A stretch of DNA of 64,000 nucleotides from an uncultured Acetatifactor sp. (GCA_949840885.1 CATKYJ010000024.1:1-64000); one strand, 5' to 3'. Shown: positions 16,740 to 26,381, counted from the stretch's first letter. Notes: generated from the sequence alone by a model not told the origin. Numbers and translations: made by a program.

Positions 16740-18842
16740 ATGTTCCAGGCGCAGGAAGAATTCAGAAACCCGCCGCTGCAATACCGGATGAAACCCATGA
16801 ATCACAGATGGCCCCGCAGCCATCATAAAGAGTTTATTGAGATGCTGAAAGAGTACGGCTTCGGGGGCGTGGTGACCAATGTGCGGCAGAAAGACGGCTT
16901 TACCGCGAATCCGCAGAACCTGGAGGAGTTCAGGAGCATTGTGGAGGAAATGCAGGAGAACGGCCTGCCCTATTGGATTTATGACGAAAATGGCTACCCC
17001 AGCGGTATGGGCGGCGGAGAAGTGCTGAAAGGGCATCCGGAGCTGGAGGCCACAGGCCTGTATATGGTCAGACAGGTAGCCTACGAGCCCGGCTGTGTCA
17101 GCTACCGGACAGGAAACCACAGAGAGGAAATCATTTGGGCGGCCAGATATCCTTTGGACAATCAGAAAGGATATGAAAGCCTTGTGAGAATTCGGGAGAT
17201 GACTCCGGTTCCCTTTGACAGACACCAGGTGGCCTGCAGTCTCAGAGGACCTGAAGTGCTGTATGTATTTTGCACAAAGCCCGCATGGGAGGGGTCGCCC
17301 TGTACCCACAATGTCTGTTCTTTTGACAGATATCTCAATATACTGGACGAGAGGGCAGTCAGGCGATTTATTGATTTGTGCTATGAACCTATCGCCGGGA
17401 ATATTCCGAACGCCTATCCGGGGGCGGAGGCCGTATTTACGGACGAGCCGTCCCTTATGACTTTCTATATGGCGGACAATGAGGTATGGCCTTATGCGCT
17501 TCTGCCCTGGAGCAGCAAAATGCCGGAGGCCTATGAGGCAGAATACGGGGAATCTCTGCTGCCGCTTCTGCCCTGGCTGTTCGAGGGGAGGCAGGAAAGC
17601 TATCCTGTGCGGATCCGGTTCTACAACCTGGTCGGGAAGATGATCGCAAAGGCCTATACGGGCCAGCTGAGAGAATGGTGCCAGTGCCACGGCACTTTGA
17701 TTTCCGGCCATTATTTTGCCGAGGAGATGATGGCAGACCATGTGAGAAGCTATGGAAATTTTCTGGAGGTGCAGAAAGCTGCCTCCTATCCGGGGGTGGA
17801 TATTTTGGCCTGCTATCCGGAGGGGTACTTCTATAACACGGCAAAATATGTCCAGATGGCTGTGAGGAAGAACCGGACCAACGGTATGATGGCCGAGGTG
17901 TGCCCTTTTGACCATCCGGAAATATTCGAAAAGGCCCATTATGACAATATGTGCGCCGTGATGAATCTGAATTTCCTGGCAGGGGTGAGAAAAGTCAATT
18001 CCTACTATGAGACGGACTATGGGGAATATAAGGACGGCATGTTTGCGGACTTTCTCCCAAGGGATGAGGAGAAATTTGCACAGTGCAGGAGATATATGGA
18101 CAGATGTCAGGCAGTCCGCTTTAACGCCTATGTGGGCAGACTGGCATATCTGCTGGACGGACTATACAATGACTGTGATGTCTTCATATACTATGGAATC
18201 GAGAATACCCAAGCCAAGACCGTTCCCCGCCATGACTGTCAGGTAGGGCAGGCCATCGAGACGGACAGCGTTACGCTTCCAATCATCAGGGCAATCTATG
18301 AGGCCGGGCATGACTTCTATTATGCGGATCGGGATGACCTCGCTGAAGCGGCCCGTGCTCTGGAACAGGGAGAGGCCAGGATATCCGGGTGTCATGTGCG
18401 GTATGTGATCATACCGGGGACAGAGGTGATGTACGAGGAATCCGTGGAAGCTCTGTTAAAGCTGCAAAGGGCGGGAGTTCGGGTACTGTTTATAGGCAGG
18501 CTTCCCCTTTACGGCAGCAGGGAGGAAAGCCTGTATGCTTTGACAGAGGAGGACTTTGCGCTGCATGATCTGGAGGAGGTGCTGAACATTTTGGACGAAA
18601 AAGAGGAGGACTTCAGCGCCAAAGCGGACAAGGGTATGCTCTTGAAAGCAGGATATCAGGACGGCGAAAAGAGGTTATATTTCCTGGTAAACAACAGCAG
18701 GGAAGAGGAGACAGTGCGTTATACTTACCGGGGAAGAAAAGATGGAGAGCTGCTGATACCGGAAAGCGGGGAGATCCTATCCGCGGCTGCGTCAGGCACG
18801 ATCCGTATTCCGGCTCTGAGAAGCGTTTTCCTGCGGTTTTGA
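16740..18842 (+). CDS. GH106-like glycoside hydrolase (possible alpha-L-rhamnosidase)
   Basis: This 700-residue cytoplasmic protein has a TIM-barrel-like N-terminal half. The segment WIYDENGYPSGMGGGEV (residues 79-95) matches the W-x-YDE-x-GYPSG-x-GG signature I associate with GH106 rhamnosidases and relatives, and VFTDEPSL near residue 233 carries a likely catalytic Glu at a strand end. It is shorter than typical GH106 enzymes (about 900-1100 residues), lacking much of the C-terminal beta part, so it may be a distinct subfamily. It is the fourth gene of the importer II operon, 16 bases after the permease, with GGAGAGGAGG upstream. Confidence 0.6.
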   Translation: MFQAQEEFRNPPLQYRMKPMNHRWPRSHHKEFIEMLKEYGFGGVVTNVRQKDGFTANPQNLEEFRSIVEEMQENGLPYWIYDENGYPSGMGGGEVLKGHPELEATGLYMVRQVAYEPGCVSYRTGNHREEIIWAARYPLDNQKGYESLVRIREMTPVPFDRHQVACSLRGPEVLYVFCTKPAWEGSPCTHNVCSFDRYLNILDERAVRRFIDLCYEPIAGNIPNAYPGAEAVFTDEPSLMTFYMADNEVWPYALLPWSSKMPEAYEAEYGESLLPLLPWLFEGRQESYPVRIRFYNLVGKMIAKAYTGQLREWCQCHGTLISGHYFAEEMMADHVRSYGNFLEVQKAASYPGVDILACYPEGYFYNTAKYVQMAVRKNRTNGMMAEVCPFDHPEIFEKAHYDNMCAVMNLNFLAGVRKVNSYYETDYGEYKDGMFADFLPRDEEKFAQCRRYMDRCQAVRFNAYVGRLAYLLDGLYNDCDVFIYYGIENTQAKTVPRHDCQVGQAIETDSVTLPIIRAIYEAGHDFYYADRDDLAEAARALEQGEARISGCHVRYVIIPGTEVMYEESVEALLKLQRAGVRVLFIGRLPLYGSREESLYALTEEDFALHDLEEVLNILDEKEEDFSAKADKGMLLKAGYQDGEKRLYFLVNNSREEETVRYTYRGRKDGELLIPESGEILSAAASGTIRIPALRSVFLRF

Positions 18843-18874
18843 GTTGAATGGGAGCAGAATGAGAGGAAGATGAA

Positions 18875-21058
18875 ATGTCTGAAATGATTGAGAAACTCTT
18901 TTGGAGAGTGGAATTCGGAGAGGATGGAGAGAAACGCTTTATCAGGAGGCAGAGCGGAGAGCTCTTATTCACACTGCGCCCGCTGTATGAATTTGCCCTG
19001 CAGATAGATTGCGGGGAGTATTGTGGGCTGGTGGACTCCGGAGATTGTGAAAGAGAGGAAAGGTTTGCGGACCATCAGTATCGGATTTGCTGGAAACATC
19101 CGCTGTTTACGCTGGAGTCTGTCTATTCGATGGAAGAAGATTCTGTAATAAAAAATATGACACTGACGGCAGAAAAAAGGCTGTTTCTCAGATATGCACA
19201 GACCGAGGTCAGCGATTGTGATGCAGAACTGTCCGGAGGAGGGGAGGGACAACCTGTATTCCTGGGAGGGGAGGGATTTGTAAGCATGATATTCCCGGCT
19301 GCGCAGAATTATTTTTCCGGGGAGAGACTGCGGCTGGAGCAGGCACCCTACATAGCCCTGGAGGAGGGGGAGACTTTTGCGTTCTTTCCCATTGTCTACG
19401 GTTTCCGCACGGAGGAGACGCTGGAGGAAAGCTTTCGGCAGTATATTTTGGGGCATAAAAAGAAGACGCCGGCAGGGGTGCGGATCTATGGAGACTGGGG
19501 GGCCCATGACGAACTGGCAGGGGAGGAGGAACTAAGCGAAAGCCTGGCCTTTGAAATGCTCTCCCGGCTGGAGAGGGGGAGAGAGCGGGGGGTTTTCTTT
19601 GACTATTATCTAATGGATGCTTTCTGGTTCGACAAAACTGCCGGATACCGGAAATTTCTGGATAAAAACTGGCCGGACGGGCCGGAGAGCTTTCTGAAAG
19701 CCCTTAACTGCCGTGGGATGAAGTTTGGGCTTTGGTTTGACGTGAACATGGGGCATATGACATTGCCTGAAAAGGAGGCCGGGGAGTATGCCTGTCTGGC
19801 ATACCGGGAGAATGTGGAGACATTGTTCCAGGGAATCCGCAGACAGATGGCAGACTGCGGCTGCTCCATGCTGAAGCTGGATTTCGCTTTCTTTGGCTGT
19901 GATAAGAGAGAACACGGGGATGCCCATGCCCCGGATTATACGGCATCCAAAGAGCCTGCCATCCGCATGTTTATAGAGGAATTGGTAAGGCTGTACAGGG
20001 ACTATCCCGGGCTGCTGGTGACGGGATACAATGGATTTACCACGAATCTCTCCTGTCTGGGCCAAGTCGGACCCTGTGAGAAGACGGGCGTCATCTCTCC
20101 CTGGTGGTGTCTGTATCTGGACTACCTTTACTGCGGGGATCCAAGACCCTCCGAACTTCCCGCCCGGGATCTGGGAAATTCGCTGCTCTGGTACACGGAT
20201 GCCATGATAGAGAAATTTGACCAGAGCTTGATGCCCCTTTCCGCTATCGACGACCACGGGACAATGGTGGGGGACACCAATACCATCTACTATCTGGGGA
20301 AAGGGAACTTTCGGGATTCCTGGATCATGAATCTGTCCAGGGGCAGCAGGCGGGAAATGCTGTATGGAGCTTTGGACTGCCTGGAGGAAGAGGACTGGGA
20401 CTTTCTGGCACAGAGCCAGGATTTCTTTGACTTTGTCTGCCGGGACGACGTAAGGACAAAGCGTGTCGGCGGCAGCCCTGCCAGAGGGCAGGTCTATGGC
20501 TACAGCAACAACGGCGCAGACAGAGGGTATGTGACGCTGGTGAATCCGGACAGGAAAAGGGCCTTTTTCTCGCTGACGGAGCGGCGCATTGGCAGGAGAA
20601 GCATGGAAATACGTCGAATTTATGGCAACAAAAGGTTTGTGGACGAAGTTCTCTCTCGGAGCGGGAAAACCGTGGGGATATGGCTGGAGCCCTGTGAAGT
20701 GACGGTTCTTTTCTGGGAAGAGCGCAAAGACGAGGCGGAAAGGGGAGGGTATCTGACCTTGTGTCCAGGGGGACATGAGACAATAGCGCTTTCAGGCGGC
20801 TGTCGTTTTTTTATGCTGAAGCTGACGGACAGAAAGGGATTTCCGCTGAGAATATTCGGGGGAGAGGAGGCGCCCGTTGGGATAATGACTCCCGACATGG
20901 GGCTTGTGGTGGAACAGGTGCATGGGCAGCGTATCTGGAGCGGATGTTCCTGGATGGAATATGGGATCGGGGGGGAGAGAAAAGGCAGGGACAGGATTCG
21001 GATTGAACTGCACAGCTGCAGGGAAGAATGCCTGTATGTGGAATGGCAGGAAAGGTGA
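18875..21058 (+). CDS. Clan-D (GH36/GH27-like) alpha-glycosidase
   Basis: This 727-residue protein has an N-terminal beta-sandwich of about 200 residues, a central TIM barrel and a C-terminal beta domain. Barrel motifs are YLMDAFWFD (about residue 246), GMKFGLWFDVNMGHM and MLKLDFAFFG (about 335), where the Asp after LKL is the expected nucleophile of alpha-galactosidase-like clan-D enzymes; PLSAIDDHGTM may supply the acid Asp. It is too divergent to name the sugar. It lies in the importer II operon, 32 bases after the GH106-like gene, and is followed 6 bases later by another TIM-barrel gene. Confidence 0.6.
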   Translation: MSEMIEKLFWRVEFGEDGEKRFIRRQSGELLFTLRPLYEFALQIDCGEYCGLVDSGDCEREERFADHQYRICWKHPLFTLESVYSMEEDSVIKNMTLTAEKRLFLRYAQTEVSDCDAELSGGGEGQPVFLGGEGFVSMIFPAAQNYFSGERLRLEQAPYIALEEGETFAFFPIVYGFRTEETLEESFRQYILGHKKKTPAGVRIYGDWGAHDELAGEEELSESLAFEMLSRLERGRERGVFFDYYLMDAFWFDKTAGYRKFLDKNWPDGPESFLKALNCRGMKFGLWFDVNMGHMTLPEKEAGEYACLAYRENVETLFQGIRRQMADCGCSMLKLDFAFFGCDKREHGDAHAPDYTASKEPAIRMFIEELVRLYRDYPGLLVTGYNGFTTNLSCLGQVGPCEKTGVISPWWCLYLDYLYCGDPRPSELPARDLGNSLLWYTDAMIEKFDQSLMPLSAIDDHGTMVGDTNTIYYLGKGNFRDSWIMNLSRGSRREMLYGALDCLEEEDWDFLAQSQDFFDFVCRDDVRTKRVGGSPARGQVYGYSNNGADRGYVTLVNPDRKRAFFSLTERRIGRRSMEIRRIYGNKRFVDEVLSRSGKTVGIWLEPCEVTVLFWEERKDEAERGGYLTLCPGGHETIALSGGCRFFMLKLTDRKGFPLRIFGGEEAPVGIMTPDMGLVVEQVHGQRIWSGCSWMEYGIGGERKGRDRIRIELHSCREECLYVEWQER

Positions 21059-21064
21059 GAGAAA

Positions 21065-22594
21065 ATGACACAGAGCAGAAACTACTATTGTACCTGGAAT
21101 ACCCAGAATTTTGGCCGGGTAGGCGGGAGAGAACCGGAGACTGTGACAGGGGCGGAGGGAGCAAAAGCCGCCAGAGACCGGCTGAACGAGGCATTTGTAT
21201 TTGGGGAGGGCGGTCTGGCGGAGCAGTATGAGGAGATTCGCGGCGATTTGTACTTTCTTTTGGACGACGGGTGGGACGTGCCCTGCCATGTGCATCCTGA
21301 CACGCAGATTGTCCGGTTCGGCTCCATGCTTTTGTCACAGGAGCGATTTCCGTCCTTTACGGGAACTGCAGAGCAGCGTCTTGCGAAGCTGAATCAGGCC
21401 CTGAAAGACAGAGGATGGAAAGGCGCCGCTTTGTGGGTGGCGGCTCACGGAGCCGGGGAGCATCCGGATACGGGGCTTTTCTCGGAGGAAGAATCTCTGC
21501 GCTATTGGGGAGAGCGGATGCGCTGGTGCAGGGAGGCCGGAATCGAGTACTGGAAAGTGGACTGGGGCTTTCATCAGTTTGAGGCCAAATGGCGGGGGAT
21601 GCTTACGGAGTTAAGGGAGCGTCTATATCCTGCGCTCCATATAGAACACAGCTATCCGGCTGCCAGCCCCCTGAACAATGCCGTGCTGGAGAAAGGCAGC
21701 CAGGTTTCAGACGGACGCTTTGCCGGCTGGGGTGAGTATCCGGCAAAATGGGGAGAAGTGCTGCGGAAATCCGAGATATTCCGCACCTATGATGTACTGC
21801 AGAAATTTGCTCCTGTGAGCACACTGGATCGAATAGAGGTATTGCTGCGGGAAAATCCGGACTCAAATGCCGTTTTGAACTGCGAGGATGAGGTGTATAC
21901 AGGGGCTGTTCTGGGGTGCAGCCTGGGCATCATGCGCTCTGGCCTGTGCCGGGAGATTTTGGGCTTTGATTTTGACCCCAGGCGGCTGTCCAAGCGACTG
22001 GACGAGGTGATGCGGGCGGTAAACTGGCAGAAGCTTGCCCCTGCATTCCCCATCCGTGAGGGCGGTGTGGGAAGCAGCGAGGATTTTGTGACGGAGACAG
22101 GGATACTCCATGAGGGGGAGTTCTGGGAGGAGGAATACCTGGAAAGGAGAATTTGCCAGACCTGCCACAGCGTCGTCGTTAGGAATATGAAGCTTCCCAA
22201 GGTCACATACTACGAGGAGAAAAAGCCGGTGGTGGCAGCCGCCAGACATCCGGGCGGGGCTGTGAGCGTCCTGGCCCTGCCAAGGTTGGAGGAGGGCGGA
22301 AACTGGAGGACACCGGAGGTTGGAATTGTCCTGAATGAGATTCCCAGGGACGTGCCCGTGGGTGTGTTCGGACATTGGGAGCGGATTGTCCTTGGAGGGC
22401 TTGCGGAGGCGGGAAATCTGCGGGTATTTGCCGCGGATCTCAAGGATATGGTGCAGGAGGATGTCACGGACGGATGCTTAGTCTGCGGAGACCAAATTCA
22501 AGTCGGAAAAGAGGTTCTGGAGCGTGTGAGCCGCAACCGGAAAGGGGATCTGTCGGAGCCGGGGACGGTGTTATTCCTGCGCGGCAAGAGGTAA
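21065..22594 (+). CDS. Clan-D-like TIM-barrel protein of unknown specificity
   Basis: This 509-residue protein shows DLYFLLDDGWDVP (about residue 62), where alpha-galactosidases have an iDDGW motif, and GIEYWKVDWGFHQF (about residue 160) with a probable nucleophile Asp after WKV. The C-terminal 150 residues form a beta-rich domain. It has no signal peptide. It is the last gene of the importer II operon and is followed by a hairpin terminator. I do not recognise a characterised family; a distant GH27/GH36 relative is most likely. Confidence 0.5.
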   Translation: MTQSRNYYCTWNTQNFGRVGGREPETVTGAEGAKAARDRLNEAFVFGEGGLAEQYEEIRGDLYFLLDDGWDVPCHVHPDTQIVRFGSMLLSQERFPSFTGTAEQRLAKLNQALKDRGWKGAALWVAAHGAGEHPDTGLFSEEESLRYWGERMRWCREAGIEYWKVDWGFHQFEAKWRGMLTELRERLYPALHIEHSYPAASPLNNAVLEKGSQVSDGRFAGWGEYPAKWGEVLRKSEIFRTYDVLQKFAPVSTLDRIEVLLRENPDSNAVLNCEDEVYTGAVLGCSLGIMRSGLCREILGFDFDPRRLSKRLDEVMRAVNWQKLAPAFPIREGGVGSSEDFVTETGILHEGEFWEEEYLERRICQTCHSVVVRNMKLPKVTYYEEKKPVVAAARHPGGAVSVLALPRLEEGGNWRTPEVGIVLNEIPRDVPVGVFGHWERIVLGGLAEAGNLRVFAADLKDMVQEDVTDGCLVCGDQIQVGKEVLERVSRNRKGDLSEPGTVLFLRGKR

Positions 22595-22605
22595 ATGACA
22601 AAAAG

Positions 22606-22632
22606 CCGCAGAAGCGTTTTCTGCGGGAAAAA
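22606..22632. terminator. Terminator hairpin ending the importer II operon
   Basis: CCGCAGAA (22606-22613) pairs with TTCTGCGG (22619-22626), flanked by A-runs on both sides, so it can act in both directions between the convergent operon and melA. Confidence 0.65.
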
Positions 22633-22664
22633 TAGCGGTGCGCAGACAGCGGCGCGGATGCAGT

Positions 22665-22688
22665 CGGCGGGAGGAGATCCTCCCGCCG
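22665..22688. terminator. Second hairpin in the convergent gap
   Basis: CGGCGGGAGG (22665-22674) pairs perfectly with CCTCCCGCCG (22679-22688) around a 4-base loop. It lies just past the stop of the minus-strand GH4 gene. There is no T-run, so it may stabilise the 3' end rather than terminate. Confidence 0.5.
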
Positions 22689-22701
22689 ATTGCCCGCAGT
22701 T

Positions 22702-24024
22702 TTATTTGTAGTCTTTCATATAATCCCCATGCGCCTCGATCAGATCATCGCACATAGCCACAATCTCGTCCACGGAAAGCTCTGCCGCGGTATGAGGATC
22801 CAGCAGGGCGGCCTGATAGATGGCCTCTCTTTTCTTTGTGACCGCGGCCTCGATGGTCATGAGCTGGGCATTGATGTTGGTCATGTTCATGGCGGCCAGC
22901 TGTACCGGCAGGCGGCCTACCTTACAGGGATGCACGCCCATGTTGTCGATGAGGCAGGGCACCTCCACGCAGGCGTCCGCGGGCAGATTGGTGATCAGTC
23001 CCTCATTGAGCACATTTCCGCCGATCTTGTAGGGAACGCCGGTGACCACGGCCTCCATAATATAGGAAGCATACTCTCTGGAGCGCTCATGGGTGACATT
23101 GCCGTCGGCCAGGATGTCGTTCTTCTCTTTCTCCCAGCCCTCAATCTGATTCACACAGCGGCGGGGATACTCGTCCAGAGGAATGTTGTACTTGTCGATG
23201 AGCTCCGGACAGCGGCTCTTGATGAACCAGGGATTGTACTCCGCATTGTGCTCGCTGGATTCCGTGCAGTAGTAGCCCAGGCGGCGTATGTACTCGAAGC
23301 GCACCATGTCGCCGTGCTTCTCCGCTGCGTTCTTTTCCGCTGCGCGTCTCTTGATCTCCGGATACAGGTCGTTGCCGTCCTTGTCGTAGATCTCAAGCAG
23401 CCATGCCATATGGTTGATGCCTGCGATGAGCTCCTTTCGGCCCTCCAGCTTGTCCTCCATGCCCAGGCTGTTCAACAGATGCTCGGAGCAGACCTGCACG
23501 CTGTGGCAGAGGCCTACGGTCTTGACATTGGTGTAGCGCTGCATATAGCCGGAGAGCATGGACATGGGATTGGTGTAGTTCAAGAACAAGGCATTGGGAC
23601 AGACCTCCTCCATATCCGCAGCGAAGTCCCGCAGCACGGGGATGGTGCGCAGGGCCCGCATGATACCGCCGATGCCGAGGGTGTCGGCGATGGTCTGGCG
23701 CAGGCCGTACTTCTTGGGAATCTCAAAGTCCGTGATGGTGCAGGGGTCGTATCCGCCCACCTGGATGGCATCCACCACGAAATCAGCGCCCCGCAGGGCC
23801 TCTTTGCGGTTTTCCACCCCTAAGTAGGTGCGGATTCTGGCACGGCCCTCATTGGTGTTTTTGTTGATTGCGCTTAAGATGATCTCGGACTCCTCCAGTC
23901 TCTTGGGGTCGATGTCGTAGAGGGCGATGTCGCTGTCCCGTAAGGCGGGAGTGCACATGCAGTCACCCAGTACATTTCTGGCAAATACGGTGCTGCCGGC
24001 TCCCATGAAAGTAATTTTAGACAT
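22702..24024 (-). CDS. melA: GH4 family alpha-galactosidase
   Basis: This 440-residue cytoplasmic enzyme belongs to the NAD- and Mn-dependent GH4 family, which cleaves alpha-galactosides such as melibiose by oxidation at C3. The N-terminal Rossmann motif is FMGAGSTVFARN, followed by ALYDIDPKRL; VGLCHSVQ (near residue 175) and GINHMAWLL (near 205) carry the Cys and His metal ligands, and GYDPCTITDFEIP is typical of MelA. ATG 24024 was preferred over an in-frame ATG 12 codons upstream because AAAGGAG lies 8 bases before it. It is divergent from an AraC gene. Confidence 0.92.
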   Translation of the reverse strand: MSKITFMGAGSTVFARNVLGDCMCTPALRDSDIALYDIDPKRLEESEIILSAINKNTNEGRARIRTYLGVENRKEALRGADFVVDAIQVGGYDPCTITDFEIPKKYGLRQTIADTLGIGGIMRALRTIPVLRDFAADMEEVCPNALFLNYTNPMSMLSGYMQRYTNVKTVGLCHSVQVCSEHLLNSLGMEDKLEGRKELIAGINHMAWLLEIYDKDGNDLYPEIKRRAAEKNAAEKHGDMVRFEYIRRLGYYCTESSEHNAEYNPWFIKSRCPELIDKYNIPLDEYPRRCVNQIEGWEKEKNDILADGNVTHERSREYASYIMEAVVTGVPYKIGGNVLNEGLITNLPADACVEVPCLIDNMGVHPCKVGRLPVQLAAMNMTNINAQLMTIEAAVTKKREAIYQAALLDPHTAAELSVDEIVAMCDDLIEAHGDYMKDYK

Positions 24025-24083
24025 ATTTGCTCCTTTCGCCGCCGGATGGGCGGGCCTCATGCTCCCTTTCGCAAAGGGAATTG

Positions 24084-24204
24084 ATTATAATTTTATCATA
24101 TCCTGTTTAGGCGGATTATGATAGGAAATATGTTTCTAAAAATTGTATAAATGTTGTCTCTCGTTGAGAAAAGGATTGCAACCCGGAGGGGGAAAGGATA
24201 TACT
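24084..24204. promoter_or_regulatory. Divergent promoters and palindrome between GH4 and AraC
   Basis: For the plus-strand AraC gene, TTGCAA (24176-24181) and TATACT (24199-24204) are spaced 17 bp, a good sigma-A promoter. For the minus-strand GH4 gene the -10 is TATAAT (24084-24089 complement) without a recognisable -35, as expected of an activated promoter. Between them TATCATATCC (24094-24103) and GGATTATGATA (24113-24123) form a near-perfect inverted repeat, the likely regulator site. Confidence 0.6.
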
Positions 24205-24258
24205 GGTTACGGGTAACGGGAGATTTCACGGCGGACAAATTGAGACAGGAGGCGGCAT

Positions 24259-25086
24259 ATGACAGGGGCGAGAGAATATTATCAGGAGATTCAGACCGGC
24301 GATTCGCTGGCGTTCTATTTCTGCGGCTGGGAGAAATGCGAGCCGGGACATTCCTTTGGGCCGGCGGTGCGGCCCCATTTTCTCTTTCATTATATACTGT
24401 CGGGCAGAGGGTATTACGAAAGAGCGGGGGAGCTGTACGAGATAGGGCCGGGCCAGGGCTTCCTGATTTTTCCCGGGGAGTCCACCTGCTACCGGGCAGA
24501 TCAGGAGGAGCCCTGGGAGTACTGCTGGATCGGCTTCGGAGGCCGGTCGGCGCAGGGGATCCTGCGGGAATGCGGCCTGGACCGGGAGAATCCCATCTAC
24601 CGGGACAGAAGCGGGGGACTGCTGGGGCGGGAAATGATGCGGCTGGTGGAGGCTTTCGTACATGCGGACGTGAACGGCTGCATGCTGCTGGGCAGACTCT
24701 ATCTGACGCTGTCCTGCATGATGCAGGAGCAGCCGGCAGGGGCGGTCGTGCTTCAGGACCATGTGAACCGCGCCCTGGATTTCATCCACAACAACTTCGG
24801 CTATGACATCGGCGTGGCGGAGATTGCCAGAGCCGTGGGAATCGACAGAACCTATCTGTACCGCATCTTCCGGCAGCAGGTGGGGGAGTCGCCCAAGCGT
24901 TACCTGACGGCATTTAGGCTGCGGATGGCGGCAGGCATGCTGGAGGAGACAGGGCTGTCCGTGACGGAGGTGGCGCTGTCCTGCGGCTTCAAGGAGGCGT
25001 CCCTCTTCGACAGGCGGTTCGGGGAGGTCTACGGCTGTACGCCCCTGCAGTATCGCCGCCGGACACAGGTTCTGCCCGTGAACTAA
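24259..25086 (+). CDS. AraC-family regulator, probable activator of the GH4 gene
   Basis: This 275-residue protein has an AraC cupin domain (HYILSGRGYYERAGELYEIG, then PGQGFLIFPGE) and a C-terminal double HTH (VAEIARAVGIDRTYLYRIFR and ALSCGFKEASLFDRRFGEVYG). It resembles the RafR/MsmR-type regulators of alpha-galactoside genes, which fits its divergent pairing with the GH4 enzyme. The start has CAGGAGGC 6 bases upstream. Confidence 0.9.
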   Translation: MTGAREYYQEIQTGDSLAFYFCGWEKCEPGHSFGPAVRPHFLFHYILSGRGYYERAGELYEIGPGQGFLIFPGESTCYRADQEEPWEYCWIGFGGRSAQGILRECGLDRENPIYRDRSGGLLGREMMRLVEAFVHADVNGCMLLGRLYLTLSCMMQEQPAGAVVLQDHVNRALDFIHNNFGYDIGVAEIARAVGIDRTYLYRIFRQQVGESPKRYLTAFRLRMAAGMLEETGLSVTEVALSCGFKEASLFDRRFGEVYGCTPLQYRRRTQVLPVN

Positions 25087-25112
25087 CCCCAAATACTACT
25101 GCCTGCAGCAAG

Positions 25113-25133
25113 GACACTTTCTGCTCTGCAGCG
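25113..25133 (+). repeat. 21-bp dispersed repeat, copy 1
   Basis: The 21 bases at 25113-25133 (beginning GACACTTTCTGCTC, ending GCAGCG) recur exactly at 48654-48674. Both copies lie in intergenic DNA after a gene end, beside hairpin-forming sequence. Confidence 0.7.
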
Positions 25134-25145
25134 CTGCAAGATTGA

Positions 25146-25175
25146 TACCCCGTTGCTTGCAGCGGGGTATTTGAT
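25146..25175 (+). terminator. Terminator after the AraC gene
   Basis: ATACCCCG (25146-25153) pairs with CGGGGTAT (25164-25171) around a 10-base loop, followed by a T-rich TTGATTTG. Confidence 0.65.
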
Positions 25176-25266
25176 TTGTGAAAGCTTTTATGGTATTCTG
25201 TATAGCAGAACGGCCGAGAACGGATAACAAAAATCCGCGGAGCGGGAAAGATATGGAGGGAGACGC

Positions 25267-26352
25267 ATGAAGAATTTACAGGACGGCTTCTGCTGGTACG
25301 AGGCGGAGGAAAACGCCGGGGGCGGGAGTCCGGAGGAAAGGTATCAGCGCATAGTGGACTGGGCGAGCCGGGCCAGGGGGACGAACCCGGACGCTTTTGA
25401 CGCGGTGACGGCATGGCTTCTGACGGCAGACCGGTGGAGCCAGGCGGAGCTGGACGAGAACAGGGCGATTCTCATGGAGGGAATCATCGGCAGATTTGAG
25501 AGACAGTGCAGACAGCTGCGGGCACAGCTGACCGGCCTGGAGCCCTCGGGCCTGGTGAACCCGGCCGTATTCGACACCCTGGACAGATTCGAGGAAGAGC
25601 TGACCGGGGACACCCGCGCCGTTGAGCTGAAAGAGGCGGTGGAAAGAGTGTTCCATGATTTTTCGTCCATAAAGAATCGGGAGACAAGAGAGCTTTTTGC
25701 GGGAGGCATTACAGGCCATGCCGGGACGGATACGGTGGAGGTTTTCGGATACATCAATTTCCTGAAAGACTGCGACGCCGGTGTGCAGTGGACCCTGTTC
25801 ATGCCGGATGTGGTTAAGCGGCAGCAGGACGGTTTCCGGATGGAACGTTTTGAGTACAGAAAGCTTCCCGCCATGCGCTTTATCGGTATGGAGAAAGATC
25901 TCTCCGGGGAGCTCCGGGGACTGGAGGAAGTGCAGCGCACGCTGGATGCCATGGAGGGATACCGCAGCGGTTTTGACTGGGACGTGCTTCTGCTGCACCA
26001 CTATGGCAGAGGCGTGGACGTGGAACATTGCCACGGCCTGTGGGGGAGGTTTATGGCGGCCGATGCGCCGGTTCCCCAGGGATATGCCTATGTGGATTTC
26101 GTTCCGGACAATGACGGAGAAGCCGGGATGCCCTATCTGTCCCAGTTCGCCTATGCGGAGTTTGCAGGGGAGCCGGATTCCATGCACGAGCGGGAGGGCT
26201 TCGACTGCGATGCCATGTATGACGTGACCAGGAACACGATCCTGGCCCAGAATGTGATGATTCCATATCCCTCTAAATACTGGACGGCGGAGGTCTATCC
26301 CCAGGGATTCGGGAAAGGGAGCACTGTGTATCTGTTCAGCGTGGACAAGTAG
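25267..26352 (+). CDS. Protein with GyrI-like effector-binding domain
   Basis: This 361-residue protein has a helical N-terminal half (about residues 20-150, Glu/Arg-rich) with no recognised DNA-binding motif, and a C-terminal half that resembles the GyrI-like small-molecule-binding fold: FEYRKLPAMRFIGME (about 195) starts the typical first strand, and YAYVDFVPDN and YWTAEVYPQGF fit later strands. Such domains bind drugs or cationic ligands and are often fused to AraC or MerR regulators; here that fusion is absent. GGAGGGAGACGC precedes the ATG. The specific role is unknown. Confidence 0.5.
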   Translation: MKNLQDGFCWYEAEENAGGGSPEERYQRIVDWASRARGTNPDAFDAVTAWLLTADRWSQAELDENRAILMEGIIGRFERQCRQLRAQLTGLEPSGLVNPAVFDTLDRFEEELTGDTRAVELKEAVERVFHDFSSIKNRETRELFAGGITGHAGTDTVEVFGYINFLKDCDAGVQWTLFMPDVVKRQQDGFRMERFEYRKLPAMRFIGMEKDLSGELRGLEEVQRTLDAMEGYRSGFDWDVLLLHHYGRGVDVEHCHGLWGRFMAADAPVPQGYAYVDFVPDNDGEAGMPYLSQFAYAEFAGEPDSMHEREGFDCDAMYDVTRNTILAQNVMIPYPSKYWTAEVYPQGFGKGSTVYLFSVDK

Positions 26353-26381
26353 CGCACTCAGGGGGGATAGGAGCGGCAGAG

